The notes beneath the pieces are model-generated. The model was not told the DNA's origin and made no database searches. It worked only from the letters and a program-made list of their open reading frames with translations. From an uncultured Bacilli bacterium (GTDB taxonomy: Bacteria > Bacillota_I > Bacilli_A > RF39 > UBA660), in NCBI GenBank assembly GCA_944363805.1, contig CALVVH010000004.1:1-42204 (forward strand): a stretch of 42,204 nucleotides of DNA, written 5' to 3'. Position numbers and translations under genes: made by a program. Shown here piece by piece: positions 34,600 through 42,204 of this stretch. Numbering within the stretch: position 1 is the first letter of the stretch; each line of letters starts with the position of its first letter.

Positions 34600-34625
34600 A
34601 CATATACCTCCAATCAAAAAAATAC

Positions 34626-34654
34626 GAAAAAAATCCCCTCGTTTTGAGGGGATT
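34626..34654 (-). terminator. Intra-operon terminator after the major tail gene
   Basis: AATCCCCTC-AAAAC-GAGGGGATT (34632-34654) followed by TTTTT on the minus strand. A perfect 9-bp stem between tail tube and tape measure genes, which would make the tube protein far more abundant than the genes after it. Confidence 0.92.
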
Positions 34655-34657
34655 ACA

Positions 34658-35224
34658 TTAACCTGTTTGTGCTACTTTTTCGTAAACTTCATCAAAAAAC
34701 GCTTCGTATTCAGTGGCATTTTCAGTAGTTTTTGAAAGAACAACTTTTACTTCACGATCAGAAAGTCTAGGCAATGCTTTGATAGTTAAAGTATCTGTTG
34801 TTGGAGTCTTGCTATTTTCAGTTGTAGCAGCATCTTGATTTGGTCTTGTAGCAGTACAATTATATAGCCAAACTCTTCTTCCAGATTCATCGCCTTGAAT
34901 TTCAAACCCTAATGCAAATGCTGAAGATTTATCATCAGCGTTTTCAAAAATTGCACCATTTGCATCAACTGTTTGACCTAAAATATCTTTCAAAAATGAA
35001 TCAGGAAGCAATGCAATTTCTAAGTCGCCTTCATATCCTTGATTAGCGGTATCACTAAAATAAGCTGTATCATCAGCAAAAAAATCTTCAGTATCACCAG
35101 ATGGCGACAATGATAAGTTTACTGCTCCAGGGATTGCGACTGGATCTGAATAACTAATAACGCTATCAGTAATAGTCATTTTTGCATAATGAACATTTCT
35201 TAAACCAAATTTTACTTTATTCAT
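34658..35224 (-). CDS. Major tail protein (phi13 family)
   Basis: 188 residues, the tail tube subunit. MNKVKFGLRNVHYAKMTITD and IPGAVNLSLSPSGDTEDFFADD are typical of the phi13-type family, with GFEIQGDESGRRVWLYNCTA in the core. Start with AAAGGAGG. A strong terminator directly follows. Confidence 0.92.
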   Translation of the reverse strand: MNKVKFGLRNVHYAKMTITDSVISYSDPVAIPGAVNLSLSPSGDTEDFFADDTAYFSDTANQGYEGDLEIALLPDSFLKDILGQTVDANGAIFENADDKSSAFALGFEIQGDESGRRVWLYNCTATRPNQDAATTENSKTPTTDTLTIKALPRLSDREVKVVLSKTTENATEYEAFFDEVYEKVAQTG

Positions 35225-35234
35225 ATTTCCTCCT

Positions 35235-35561
35235 TTAAACTAAGTATCTTATTTGATATATCTTTTCATTATCGATATAATTATCTCCCTCTTTCTCATA
35301 GGGAATATTCGCATTAAAAAAGAGAGCCTCTAATTTGCTCTCTAATTCAATGTCTTTAAAATCTGTAACTAAATCTATAATAAAATTCTTACTATTATAA
35401 TAATTTTTATTATCTGCAAAAAAGTTATCCTCGTCATCAGCAACATATAAAATAAATGGCGGACTTGAAGGAGGATTATTTTCATCAATTTGAAACTTAT
35501 TATATGCAAATGGTATATTCATTTGTTTTAATAAATTGGTAATAGTTTCATAATTAATCAT
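35235..35561 (-). CDS. Tail completion/terminator-type protein
   Basis: 108 residues, alpha/beta, with FAYNKFQIDENNPPSSPPFILY and an acidic middle. Position directly before the major tail gene and the length match tail terminator/completion proteins (SPP1 gp17 or lambda gpU type). GGAGG site before ATG; overlaps the previous gene by ATGA. Confidence 0.7.
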   Translation of the reverse strand: MINYETITNLLKQMNIPFAYNKFQIDENNPPSSPPFILYVADDEDNFFADNKNYYNSKNFIIDLVTDFKDIELESKLEALFFNANIPYEKEGDNYIDNEKIYQIRYLV

Positions 35562-35938
35562 TTAGAATTCCTCCTTATTATATCTTCAACACCTTTTTCA
35601 AATTCATCTACAACCATATTTTCTACTGGCTTTATGTGTTTAAATGCTCTTGTATGGCCACCATCTCTAGTAGCGTGTCCATCTTCCAGCAAATGTGTTA
35701 AAGAGCCATATCTCGAATTATATATTGTCGCTTGAACTTCATTAAATCCTTTATCAACCCTTTTTCGCCAATTTTTATTATATTTTCCACTACGAACTTT
35801 ATAAAGATTTTTTGTATTTTTTAATTTTTTTACCCCTTCATCAGCAACTGATTCAGCTAATTGTTCAATATCCTCTTGAATATCATCAAGATAACTATTT
35901 AACATTTTATTTAAATCACCTAAATTATGCTTAATCAT
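35558..35938 (-). CDS. HK97 gp10-like head-tail joining protein
   Basis: 126 residues from ATG 35938 (MIKHNLGDLNKMLNSYL), chosen for its TTGGAG site and 8-bp overlap. The HK97-gp10 pattern is visible: VADEGVKKLKNT, VRSGKYNKNWR, and the conserved SLTHLLEDGHATRDGG followed by HIKPVE. It acts at the neck/tail interface. Confidence 0.85.
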   Translation of the reverse strand: MIKHNLGDLNKMLNSYLDDIQEDIEQLAESVADEGVKKLKNTKNLYKVRSGKYNKNWRKRVDKGFNEVQATIYNSRYGSLTHLLEDGHATRDGGHTRAFKHIKPVENMVVDEFEKGVEDIIRRNSK

Positions 35939-36251
35939 TATTGACTCCAATCTTTTGCCCAAGAACTAAAACTATTTCATCATTTCTTTTATCAGGAATA
36001 GTCCTAATAATATCGAATATAGTATTGTTATATTCTGCTTGGACTTCACTATTATAATTGGATAACTTAATTCTAAATTCATAAGATAATTTAATACCAA
36101 CAGCAATAGCATTATAAAATTCATTAGTTCCGACTTTTTGCATATTTGCATATACCTTTTTCTTATCTTCCGAATTTTTATAATATCTATTACCTATATT
36201 GTCTGTAATAAGCTCTTTTTGAATTAAATATAAGACTTCAGTATATTTCAT
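35931..36251 (-). CDS. Phage head closure/adaptor-type protein
   Basis: 106 residues. The YANMQKVGTNEFYNAIAVGI and YEFRIKL region, followed by a beta strand and IIRTIPDKRNDEIVLVLG, resembles head-tail joining (SPP1 gp16-like) stoppers. Position between the connector and the gp10-like gene agrees. Start overlaps the previous gene (ATGA). Confidence 0.7.
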   Translation of the reverse strand: MKYTEVLYLIQKELITDNIGNRYYKNSEDKKKVYANMQKVGTNEFYNAIAVGIKLSYEFRIKLSNYNSEVQAEYNNTIFDIIRTIPDKRNDEIVLVLGQKIGVNND

Positions 36252-36526
36252 TCTTCTTTTTCCATATAACTAGAGATTCTTCTTATACAATCCTTTTGTA
36301 AATCATAGGAATTTTGAAAGAGCTCAGAATTATTTAAATCGAATTTAGATTGAACATAACTTAATATTGCCGAATAAATTAATGGATCTATTGAATCTGC
36401 TTCAACAATGGATTTAGCAATGCCAACCATTTCCAAATCCTTTTTAGCAGAAGATACATAATTGTTAATTATTGAATCAAATTCATCATTATTTAAACCT
36501 AATGCTTTTTTAATATCAGCTAGCAT
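36248..36526 (-). CDS. Head-tail connector protein (HK97 gp6-like)
   Basis: 92 residues, all-helical: MLADIKKALGLNNDEFDSII, then SAKKDLEMVGIAKSIV, then PLIYSAILSYVQSKFDLN. This is the pattern of the gp6/gp15-type adaptor ring that docks on the portal. First gene after the capsid, as usual. Confidence 0.82.
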   Translation of the reverse strand: MLADIKKALGLNNDEFDSIINNYVSSAKKDLEMVGIAKSIVEADSIDPLIYSAILSYVQSKFDLNNSELFQNSYDLQKDCIRRISSYMEKEE

Positions 36527-36543
36527 TGCATCACCCCATTTTA

Positions 36544-37752
36544 TTAGCCTTCAGAAACAGTTGGAACGTATGAACCTTTGGCAAACATACCTGGCTTTGC
36601 ATTTCCATCTGCTACCATAAATCCACCATAAGTAGTTTTTCTACCTTTAAGTGTAGTTTCTCTAGCGATTGTTAATTGTTCAGAAATATTTAAAACGTAA
36701 TTTCTAGGATTTCCAATCAAAATATCGCCTTCTTCCAAATATGGATCAACTTCAATAGTACATAATTTTGAAGCTGGAATTCCACCAAAATATGGATAAT
36801 TTCCGTTAGAATCTTTATATCCAACAATTTCAATATTTACATCAGTTGAGATATATGCCTTTGCTCCAATTCTTGCATCATTTGATAATGATTTATATGT
36901 TTGAATAATTGTATCAATAGGATCATCACCTTCAACTTCAGTTAATCCATTTAATGCGCCAGTTGGTTGATTTGTACCTGTTCCATAGAATATAGCGTGA
37001 ATTAATGCTTTACCCATTTTATACGCAATTTCTTCTTCAATAAATGGAATAAAGTCTTCGATAGCCATTGCTTCCAATTTCCAAGTAACAACCACATCTT
37101 TTGCTAAATCAAATCCTGTTAATTTAACACTCTTGTATTGTTGTCCTTCGTTAGATGTTTCAGTTAATTCTGTATACCAATTAGCATCATCAGCAGTATC
37201 TAGGTATGGTAAATCAACATTTGCTGCAACAGCTAACTTTCTAATATCCCTATAAAATGGAGATTGTTGTTCAATAATTTCCAATATTTCAGTTCTAATT
37301 TCTGTTGGAATTAATAGACCTCCATTATTAACACCTTGTGTACTTGAAGCTGATGCTACATAGGTAGTTGCGCTAGTTGTAATAGCATCACCTAAAGCTC
37401 TCTTTTCATCTTCTGTAAATTTATCTTCTGATAAACCTAACATTTTTTTAGCCCAAGCACTTCTATATTCTGGGCTTGCAATAGTAAATTTTCTTTCTTC
37501 GTTCATTTTCATTTCCTCCATTTCTTTACCTAAATTTTTTTCTTGAACGTTATCTGCTGTTTCTTGTCTTTTTCGCATTTCTTCAGCATCTTTTACATCT
37601 CTTTGTTCGATATTACTATTAATTTTTCTTTCTTCTTGATCTAAATCATCTAATTCTTTTTCTAATGATTTTAAATCAAGATTTTCTTCTGAACTTTCTA
37701 AAAGTTCTTTTATCTCTAATTTTCTTTTAGAGATTTCTTCTAATCTATCCAT
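36544..37752 (-). CDS. Major capsid protein, HK97 fold with scaffold domain
   Basis: 402 residues from ATG 37752 (AAGGAGGAG site). An N-terminal coiled-coil delta/scaffold domain (about 1-105, extremely Glu/Lys-rich) precedes the mature part with RSAWAKKMLGL, GGLLIPTEIRTEILEIIEQQ, FYGTGTNQPTGALNGL and the C-terminal GGFMVADGNAKPGMFAKGSY. The protease encoded upstream should remove the scaffold; the cleavage site cannot be read with certainty but lies near the NEERKF region. An open frame runs upstream to 37851 but lacks a ribosome site. Confidence 0.93.
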   Translation of the reverse strand: MDRLEEISKRKLEIKELLESSEENLDLKSLEKELDDLDQEERKINSNIEQRDVKDAEEMRKRQETADNVQEKNLGKEMEEMKMNEERKFTIASPEYRSAWAKKMLGLSEDKFTEDEKRALGDAITTSATTYVASASSTQGVNNGGLLIPTEIRTEILEIIEQQSPFYRDIRKLAVAANVDLPYLDTADDANWYTELTETSNEGQQYKSVKLTGFDLAKDVVVTWKLEAMAIEDFIPFIEEEIAYKMGKALIHAIFYGTGTNQPTGALNGLTEVEGDDPIDTIIQTYKSLSNDARIGAKAYISTDVNIEIVGYKDSNGNYPYFGGIPASKLCTIEVDPYLEEGDILIGNPRNYVLNISEQLTIARETTLKGRKTTYGGFMVADGNAKPGMFAKGSYVPTVSEG

Positions 37753-37865
37753 TTTCTCCTCCTTCTTATAGATTAAAATTTTGCTATCCAGCAATTTATT
37801 AAAATTCCTATCTCTTTTGTCCAAAATTGAAAAAATAATGCTATCCAGCACTATTTCTTTCGGAA

Positions 37866-38441
37866 TTATAACCTTTTTAACAATTCTTCTTTTTCTAGCC
37901 TATTTAACAATTTTCTTTTTTCTTTTTCAAATTGTTTTTTCTTTGCAAATTCTTCCGAATTGTCCAATTTTCTCGCATAAACACTCGTTGAATCATAATA
38001 TGGCATATCTACTATTGATACATCATATAATTTATCAATTTTAAGAATTGTTCTTGTATCGGTATCATAATCGTATTTTTCTTCCTTTGTAGTGAAAGCA
38101 AAACTCATTTTATCAAGCAACTTCGCTACAACAGATTTAAAAATATCTTGATTACTTTGCGTATCGATTAGTTCAGCACGCATTTTTAAACCTACAGCAT
38201 CTTTTTCAAATTTCAAACTACCATTTCTAGTTCTTGCTAGCAATAAATGGCTATCTTCGTGATTGTATTTTAAAGGAACATCTGACATATCAGTATCATT
38301 CAATGCGCCTGGATCAATAACTTCTGTCATCCCCCAGTGTGTTGCTGGCGAATTAAACATTATTGGATATCCTTCGATAACCATTTTGCCATCTTCTGAT
38401 TCTAAAGCTCGGAATTCTACTTCTGCAATTCTCTTATCCAT
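37866..38441 (-). CDS. HK97-type prohead protease
   Basis: 191 residues from ATG 38441 with an AAGGAGGTGG site. The serine protease fold of the U35 family is visible: EVEFRALESEDGKMVIEGY, catalytic His in LKYNHED, catalytic Ser in KMSFAFT. It cleaves the scaffold from the capsid protein. It overlaps the portal gene end by 8 bp. The C-terminus is a long Lys/Glu helix. Confidence 0.92.
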   Translation of the reverse strand: MDKRIAEVEFRALESEDGKMVIEGYPIMFNSPATHWGMTEVIDPGALNDTDMSDVPLKYNHEDSHLLLARTRNGSLKFEKDAVGLKMRAELIDTQSNQDIFKSVVAKLLDKMSFAFTTKEEKYDYDTDTRTILKIDKLYDVSIVDMPYYDSTSVYARKLDNSEEFAKKKQFEKEKRKLLNRLEKEELLKRL

Positions 38442-39627
38442 TATTACCACCTCCTTGATAAGTATCAGCAATATTACTATTTATGTGATTTAAATCTTGC
38501 ATTAGCTTTTGCCCTTCGCCATTTGGCAATGGTGCTAAATTAAGAATTTCTCTTATTTCATCAATGTAAAGGTAATTATTTAAATACCTTGCAACTTCAA
38601 TTTTGGTTTTATTTGAAGCGTATTGTAATCTATTTGCTTCAAATATAATCTTATTACCGTGGTATCTTTCTCCGTAGGTAAAAATTTTATTGGTAAATTC
38701 CATACCAATTTGAATTCCTAATGGCTCTAAAACTGATTCATAAAAAGCATTCCATTCATCTTCCGAATATTTAGATTGAATAATGTTTTCATTTAAATTA
38801 AAATAATCCAATATTTCATTTTTATTGTCAGTCATTTGTGCATCACTTGCGACTGTTGGATCTAAATTTACTTCTTTAAAATCAGTTGTTGCATCTAATG
38901 CACCAATTCCACTTGAATTATCATCTGATACGAAATCTTTAATAAAATTATCTCTTAACTTCTTTGCATCTTTAGGACTTAACATACTTTTAGTTGACTT
39001 CAAATAACCTTTAATACTCATAGTTATCTTTATAGCATTTATTATTCCTTCTTTTAAAATATGTTGAAATGACAAAGCACTAACAACAGGTAGATTGCTA
39101 CCTCCTAAAATGTCATTTTTACAAAAAAATCTTCGCAAATGAATTAAGTCATTGTATGCAACCGTTCGTATTTTTCCTGTACCAAATCTAAACTTTACAT
39201 AAATTTGATTTTGATATTCAACAAAATCTGCTTGATTAAAAAGAATCGGATATAATCCAATAACTTTCAAATTTTCATCACGCATAATGTAAACGAAAAC
39301 ATTGTTATTCAAATATAATTCTGAAAATATCTTATAGTAAAAATCATAAGCATTCATTATCTCATTTGGCTGCTCTGCTATTATGTGATAAATATCTTCG
39401 TTCAATATTTTATAATTTTTATCAGTAGAGCGAATATGTTTAGGATTTAGTTTAGCTGCATTCCTGGCAATGGTATCAATGCAAGCTCTTACTGTTGGAT
39501 TATCATATATTTGTCCATCATAATTAGTAAAAACAGCTTCATAACCATTAACTAATTGAAGCCTAGTTCCTACTTGGACATTCTTATCATCTCCAAATAC
39601 TTTTTTAAATAGACTTCTTATTTTCAA
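38434..39627 (-). CDS. Portal protein, HK97 family
   Basis: 397 residues, forming the dodecameric DNA channel. It starts at TTG 39627 after GGAGGTGATGA. Signature parts are VRACIDTIARNAAKL, AYDFYYKIFSELYLNNNVFVYI, IHLRRFFCKNDILGGS and the stem/wing region with YFNLNENIIQ. Start overlaps the terminase stop. The C-terminal tail is Asn/Gly-rich and short. Confidence 0.93.
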   Translation of the reverse strand: MKIRSLFKKVFGDDKNVQVGTRLQLVNGYEAVFTNYDGQIYDNPTVRACIDTIARNAAKLNPKHIRSTDKNYKILNEDIYHIIAEQPNEIMNAYDFYYKIFSELYLNNNVFVYIMRDENLKVIGLYPILFNQADFVEYQNQIYVKFRFGTGKIRTVAYNDLIHLRRFFCKNDILGGSNLPVVSALSFQHILKEGIINAIKITMSIKGYLKSTKSMLSPKDAKKLRDNFIKDFVSDDNSSGIGALDATTDFKEVNLDPTVASDAQMTDNKNEILDYFNLNENIIQSKYSEDEWNAFYESVLEPLGIQIGMEFTNKIFTYGERYHGNKIIFEANRLQYASNKTKIEVARYLNNYLYIDEIREILNLAPLPNGEGQKLMQDLNHINSNIADTYQGGGNNG

Positions 39628-41345
39628 TCATCATCACCTCCTAAAAATTCTAAATATTCTTGATAATGTTCATAATATACAACATAAGCATCCAGCAAAC
39701 TGACTGCGCCATCAATTCTAGCTCTAGATTTTCCTTTAACTGGCCTTATATTTTCATTATCATCCATTTTTATTTGGATGTTACTCAAACACCATTTCAA
39801 AATTGGATTATTATTATAGTTTATCTTTTTATCAATTAGATCGGCTTTTAATTGTTTCATTGGTGTACTAAATGTTTTAGGTCCTTGTCTAACTTCTACC
39901 ATATCAAAGCCATAATCTTTCATTTCTTCACACCAATATTGAGCATTCCAGGAATCATATCCTACCCATAATGGCCGAAGTTCATATTTTTCTACTTGTT
40001 CAATGAACCAATTAGTTACATCGTGGTAGTTAACTTTACTACCCTCACAAGTTTTTAACAGTCCTAATTTATTCCATATATCGTATGGGATTTTATCTTC
40101 AATAACCCTATCATTTAAGATATTTTCTGGCATAAAATACATTTGTTTTACAAAAATCTCATCTTTTTTCCTGCATATTAAGGTAGCACAGGTTAAATCG
40201 GTTGTCGAACTCAAATCACATCCACCGATACAATATGTATCAGATAAATTTTCATAGGTAGATTCATTATTTAGTTCTTCATATTTTAACCAAGACTGTG
40301 TAGATGTTTGGCGAACATTAAAATCCTTACTTAGTAAATTTGGTAAAGAAGATGGATTATTTTTAGCCTTATTTACTTTATCACGCATATAAGAAATTGC
40401 TTTAAATATTCCTAATCCAGGATTTGCTTTATACCAGCACTCTTCATCAGCCCACTCTTTAGGATCATCTAGTTCATAAATAATTGGTAAAATCGTTTCA
40501 TCAACTATTCCCCCAGGTTCATTCAAATATCCTTTAATAATTTTTTCACAATAGTTATATTCATTATCAAATACTTTCTCGCGAACATCTCCCATTGTGG
40601 AAGTTTCTAAAAGAATTGGCTGTTCACGTGCACTCATACCATCCTCCATAATATCTAGTAATCCCATATCAAGCCAAGCCCATATTTCATCCGCTAAAGT
40701 AACAAAAGGATTTTTTCCATCCAATGAATTTGTTTCGCTAGCTAATGCTGCAAAAACAGCATCATTACGATCATAAAAAATACCGTTTATAGTTCTTCTT
40801 AATCTAGCTCTTAATGCAGGGCTCTTTTTAACCATATTAGCAGCTTCTTGCCATACAATTTTTGCTTGATCCTTTACTTTTGCAACTGAATAAACTTCCG
40901 CTCCACCTTCACCATCTGATGTTAAACAATATAATCCTATCCCAGAACTTAGCGTGGATTTTCCGTTCTTTTTAGCCACAAAAAAGACTGCTTTTTTATA
41001 CTTTCGCAGTCCAGTTTCTTTATTTACAAATCCAAATAATGCTTCCAAAAATGCTTTTTGAAATAATTCTAATTTTATGGATTTCCCAGCCCATCTACCT
41101 TTTGAATGTTTGCAAAATCTTTCAATAAATTCAATAGGCCTTTGAGCTTTTTTGATGTCAAAAATATAGGTTACCTCTTCAATTTCCCCAGTCATTTTAT
41201 TTAAATACTTGACTGTTTTAGGTTTTTTAATATCATCTAAAAGTTTTTCATAAACAACTTTTATTTTTTTATTTATCTTCTTTGGATTATCTTTGATAAA
41301 CTCACAATATTTTTCAATATTACTTATTGAATTCATCAAATTCAT
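39624..41345 (-). CDS. Terminase large subunit
   Basis: 573 residues, the ATP-driven DNA packaging motor and nuclease. The ATPase part has Walker A VAKKNGKST and Walker B VTLADEIW. The nuclease part has CIGGCDLSSTTDLT (first metal Asp) and VGYDSWNAQYWCEEM. It belongs to the HK97-like Terminase_1 type paired with P27-like small subunits. The start (41345, or ATG 41336) overlaps the small subunit gene by up to 26 bp. Confidence 0.94.
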   Translation of the reverse strand: MNLMNSISNIEKYCEFIKDNPKKINKKIKVVYEKLLDDIKKPKTVKYLNKMTGEIEEVTYIFDIKKAQRPIEFIERFCKHSKGRWAGKSIKLELFQKAFLEALFGFVNKETGLRKYKKAVFFVAKKNGKSTLSSGIGLYCLTSDGEGGAEVYSVAKVKDQAKIVWQEAANMVKKSPALRARLRRTINGIFYDRNDAVFAALASETNSLDGKNPFVTLADEIWAWLDMGLLDIMEDGMSAREQPILLETSTMGDVREKVFDNEYNYCEKIIKGYLNEPGGIVDETILPIIYELDDPKEWADEECWYKANPGLGIFKAISYMRDKVNKAKNNPSSLPNLLSKDFNVRQTSTQSWLKYEELNNESTYENLSDTYCIGGCDLSSTTDLTCATLICRKKDEIFVKQMYFMPENILNDRVIEDKIPYDIWNKLGLLKTCEGSKVNYHDVTNWFIEQVEKYELRPLWVGYDSWNAQYWCEEMKDYGFDMVEVRQGPKTFSTPMKQLKADLIDKKINYNNNPILKWCLSNIQIKMDDNENIRPVKGKSRARIDGAVSLLDAYVVYYEHYQEYLEFLGGDDD

Positions 41346-41631
41346 CTTCTGGAGGAATATAATTTTCTTTTGGAACTAAAGAAATAAAACTTTTGTAAAA
41401 AGTATCAAAAGTTTTCATTGTTTGATTATAAGATTTTAAAGCTGGAGATTCTCTTTTGAATTTTTGAGATCCTTGTTCAAAATTTTCAATAGTACCATCA
41501 TCTCTAATTTGTTTTTTTAATTTCTTTAAAGTTGACAATAAAAATGTCAACTCATCAAATATTATTTTTGCTTCGTTTCTCTTATCTTCTGGTATTTTCT
41601 CTAGAATTTCCAAAAGTTCTTTTCTTTTCAC
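41320..41631 (-). CDS. Terminase small subunit (P27 family)
   Basis: 103 residues, helical, with a C-terminal LKSYNQTMKTFDTFYKSFISLVP typical of P27-type small terminases, which select the packaging site. GTG at 41631 follows AAGGAGGG at 7 nt. The neighbouring GC-richer gap is the likely cos site. Confidence 0.85.
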   Translation of the reverse strand: MKRKELLEILEKIPEDKRNEAKIIFDELTFLLSTLKKLKKQIRDDGTIENFEQGSQKFKRESPALKSYNQTMKTFDTFYKSFISLVPKENYIPPEDEFDEFNK

Positions 41632-41639
41632 ATATTTTC

Positions 41640-41746
41640 CCTCCTTTTCTGCTTACCCCCCTCCTATGTGCGAGGCGCGTGTAATTTTCGTACCTCCACC
41701 CACCGTTCTCCCCAAGTAATAATTTTTAGGTAAATATAGGGGGGAT
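41640..41746. other. Candidate cos (packaging) region
   Basis: 107 bp without a gene, between the HNH gene and terS. It is much richer in G+C than the phage around it (CCCCCCTCC, GTGCGAGGCGCGTG, CCTCCACCCACCG). Cos phages with HK97-type heads have cos in this place, next to HNH and terS. Confidence 0.45.
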
Positions 41747-42106
41747 TTAATTCTTTTTTACTAAGTTTCCATATTCATCAAACATTAAATCATCTCTTAC
41801 AGAAGAATTAGATTTGAAATGTTCCTTATTGTGGCAATCAATGCATAGTCCTTCTAATAAATTTTCATTTAATGATATAGAGTAATCTAGATAATTGTCA
41901 TCAGTCAAATAGATTTTATGATGAACAATTCCTTTAACTCTTCTTTCTTTAGGAATCCATTTAGATAATCCCAAAACAAAAACTGCTTGTCCACATCTAG
42001 CGCATAAACAGTTTTGCTTAAGCCATATATATTTACAAGTATCTTTCCATATTTTAGTTTTATAGAATGAATATCTTACATTTTCTTTTTGGACTTTTTT
42101 GGCATA
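41747..42106 (-). CDS. Phage HNH endonuclease, no standard start codon
   Basis: The frame is open from 42106 and encodes a complete HNH domain: YSFYKTKIWKDTC, the zinc pair CLCARCG, KGIVHHKIYL (catalytic HH), ENLLEGLCIDCHNKEH (second Cys pair and His). No ATG, GTG or TTG exists in frame before TTG 41974, which would cut off the first zinc pair. A -1 slip at AAAAAAG (42094-42100) in the ORF upstream would lead straight into this frame. HNH proteins next to terminases are needed for cos cleavage in related phages. Confidence 0.75.
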   Translation of the reverse strand, partial: YAKKVQKENVRYSFYKTKIWKDTCKYIWLKQNCLCARCGQAVFVLGLSKWIPKERRVKGIVHHKIYLTDDNYLDYSISLNENLLEGLCIDCHNKEHFKSNSSVRDDLMFDEYGNLVKKN

Positions 42107-42204
42107 CTAGCCATTTCTATACCTTTTGAATCTGCATCTTCATTACCTTTATTTGATTCAGTACCTTCATCATCATTGTTAGAATCAGTATTTTCATTAT
42201 CTTT
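42076..42204 (-). CDS. C-terminal end of a low-complexity phage protein (partial)
   Basis: The last 42 codons of a gene that enters from the right edge. They are acidic and Asn/Asp/Glu/Gly/Ser-rich (KDNENTDSNNDDEGTESN), ending in a Lys-rich tail MPKKSKKKM. The frame includes CCA AAA AAG just before the stop, a classical -1 slippery arrangement. Function unknown. Confidence 0.55.
   Translation of the reverse strand, partial: KDNENTDSNNDDEGTESNKGNEDADSKGIEMASMPKKSKKKM

Larger units (their letters stand above)
25457..42204 (-). mobile_element. Prophage, siphovirus-type with HK97-fold capsid (right end beyond window)
   Basis: Every gene from 25832 to the right edge is on the minus strand and in the standard late-gene order: HNH, terS, terL, portal, protease, capsid, connectors, tail tube, tape measure, Dit, tail-associated protein, tip proteins, holin, endolysin. 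No integrase, repressor or replication gene is in the window; these would lie to the right. The left boundary is placed at the tRNA-like fragment. Confidence 0.93.

Overview
The window is AT-rich, uses the standard code (TGG for Trp, TGA as a stop) and has strong GGAGG-type ribosome sites. Together with CIRCE/HrcA heat-shock control, an FtsW-family wall polymerase, a short Mollicutes-length SMC, YidD and a CCA-encoding tRNA-Ser, this points to an uncultured walled Bacilli/Mollicutes-related Firmicute such as the gut RF39-type lineages. The lineage is inference.

Layout. Positions 1-2709 (minus): hrcA-grpE-dnaK heat-shock operon, with dnaK cut by the window edge, behind a consensus promoter and a CIRCE operator. 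2862-3233: small orphan gene. 3256-5097 and 15189-17018 (minus): two paralogous secreted or membrane-anchored proteins (called VP1 and VP2). 5310-7251: a PLP enzyme and a short-chain dehydrogenase. 7309-14919 (minus): a reduced type VII secretion (T7SS) locus with EssC, an EsaB/YukD ubiquitin-like protein, three WXG100-size proteins, a longer putative substrate, an unknown protein and a DUF4176 protein. 17135-24454: XRE regulator, FtsW/RodA, a Gly/Tyr-rich tiny membrane protein, peptide deformylase, smc, rnc, yidD and a degenerate metal-binding lipoprotein. 24496-24586: tRNA-Ser(GCU), followed by a glycerophosphodiesterase. From about 25457 to the right edge: the late half of a siphovirus-type HK97-fold prophage, all on the minus strand. 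In transcription order it runs HNH, small and large terminase, portal, protease, capsid, connectors, tail, tail tip, holin and endolysin.

Main find. The last ~60 codons of VP1 and VP2 contain a 101-nt block that looks like the variable region of a diversity-generating retroelement (DGR). The two blocks differ at 33 positions by my count. Twenty-nine of these fall at codon positions 1 or 2 and only four at position 3, and many variable codons fit NNC or NNT, as expected if AAC/AAT codons in a template were adenine-mutagenised. The sequence on both sides of the block shows the opposite, ordinary synonymous pattern. No reverse transcriptase or template repeat is in the window, so these look like remote DGR targets. 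They flank the type VII locus, and VP2 faces an XRE regulator across a perfect inverted repeat that overlaps its -35 box.

Other points: a probable prophage attachment site made of a tRNA 3' end plus a terminator; a 133-bp inverted-repeat-bounded element holding a 24-codon ORF; a probable AUA start codon; a possible -1 frameshift joining an acidic protein to the HNH nuclease; a tetranucleotide repeat tract in the tail-tip region; and a tail module with no visible chaperone genes.
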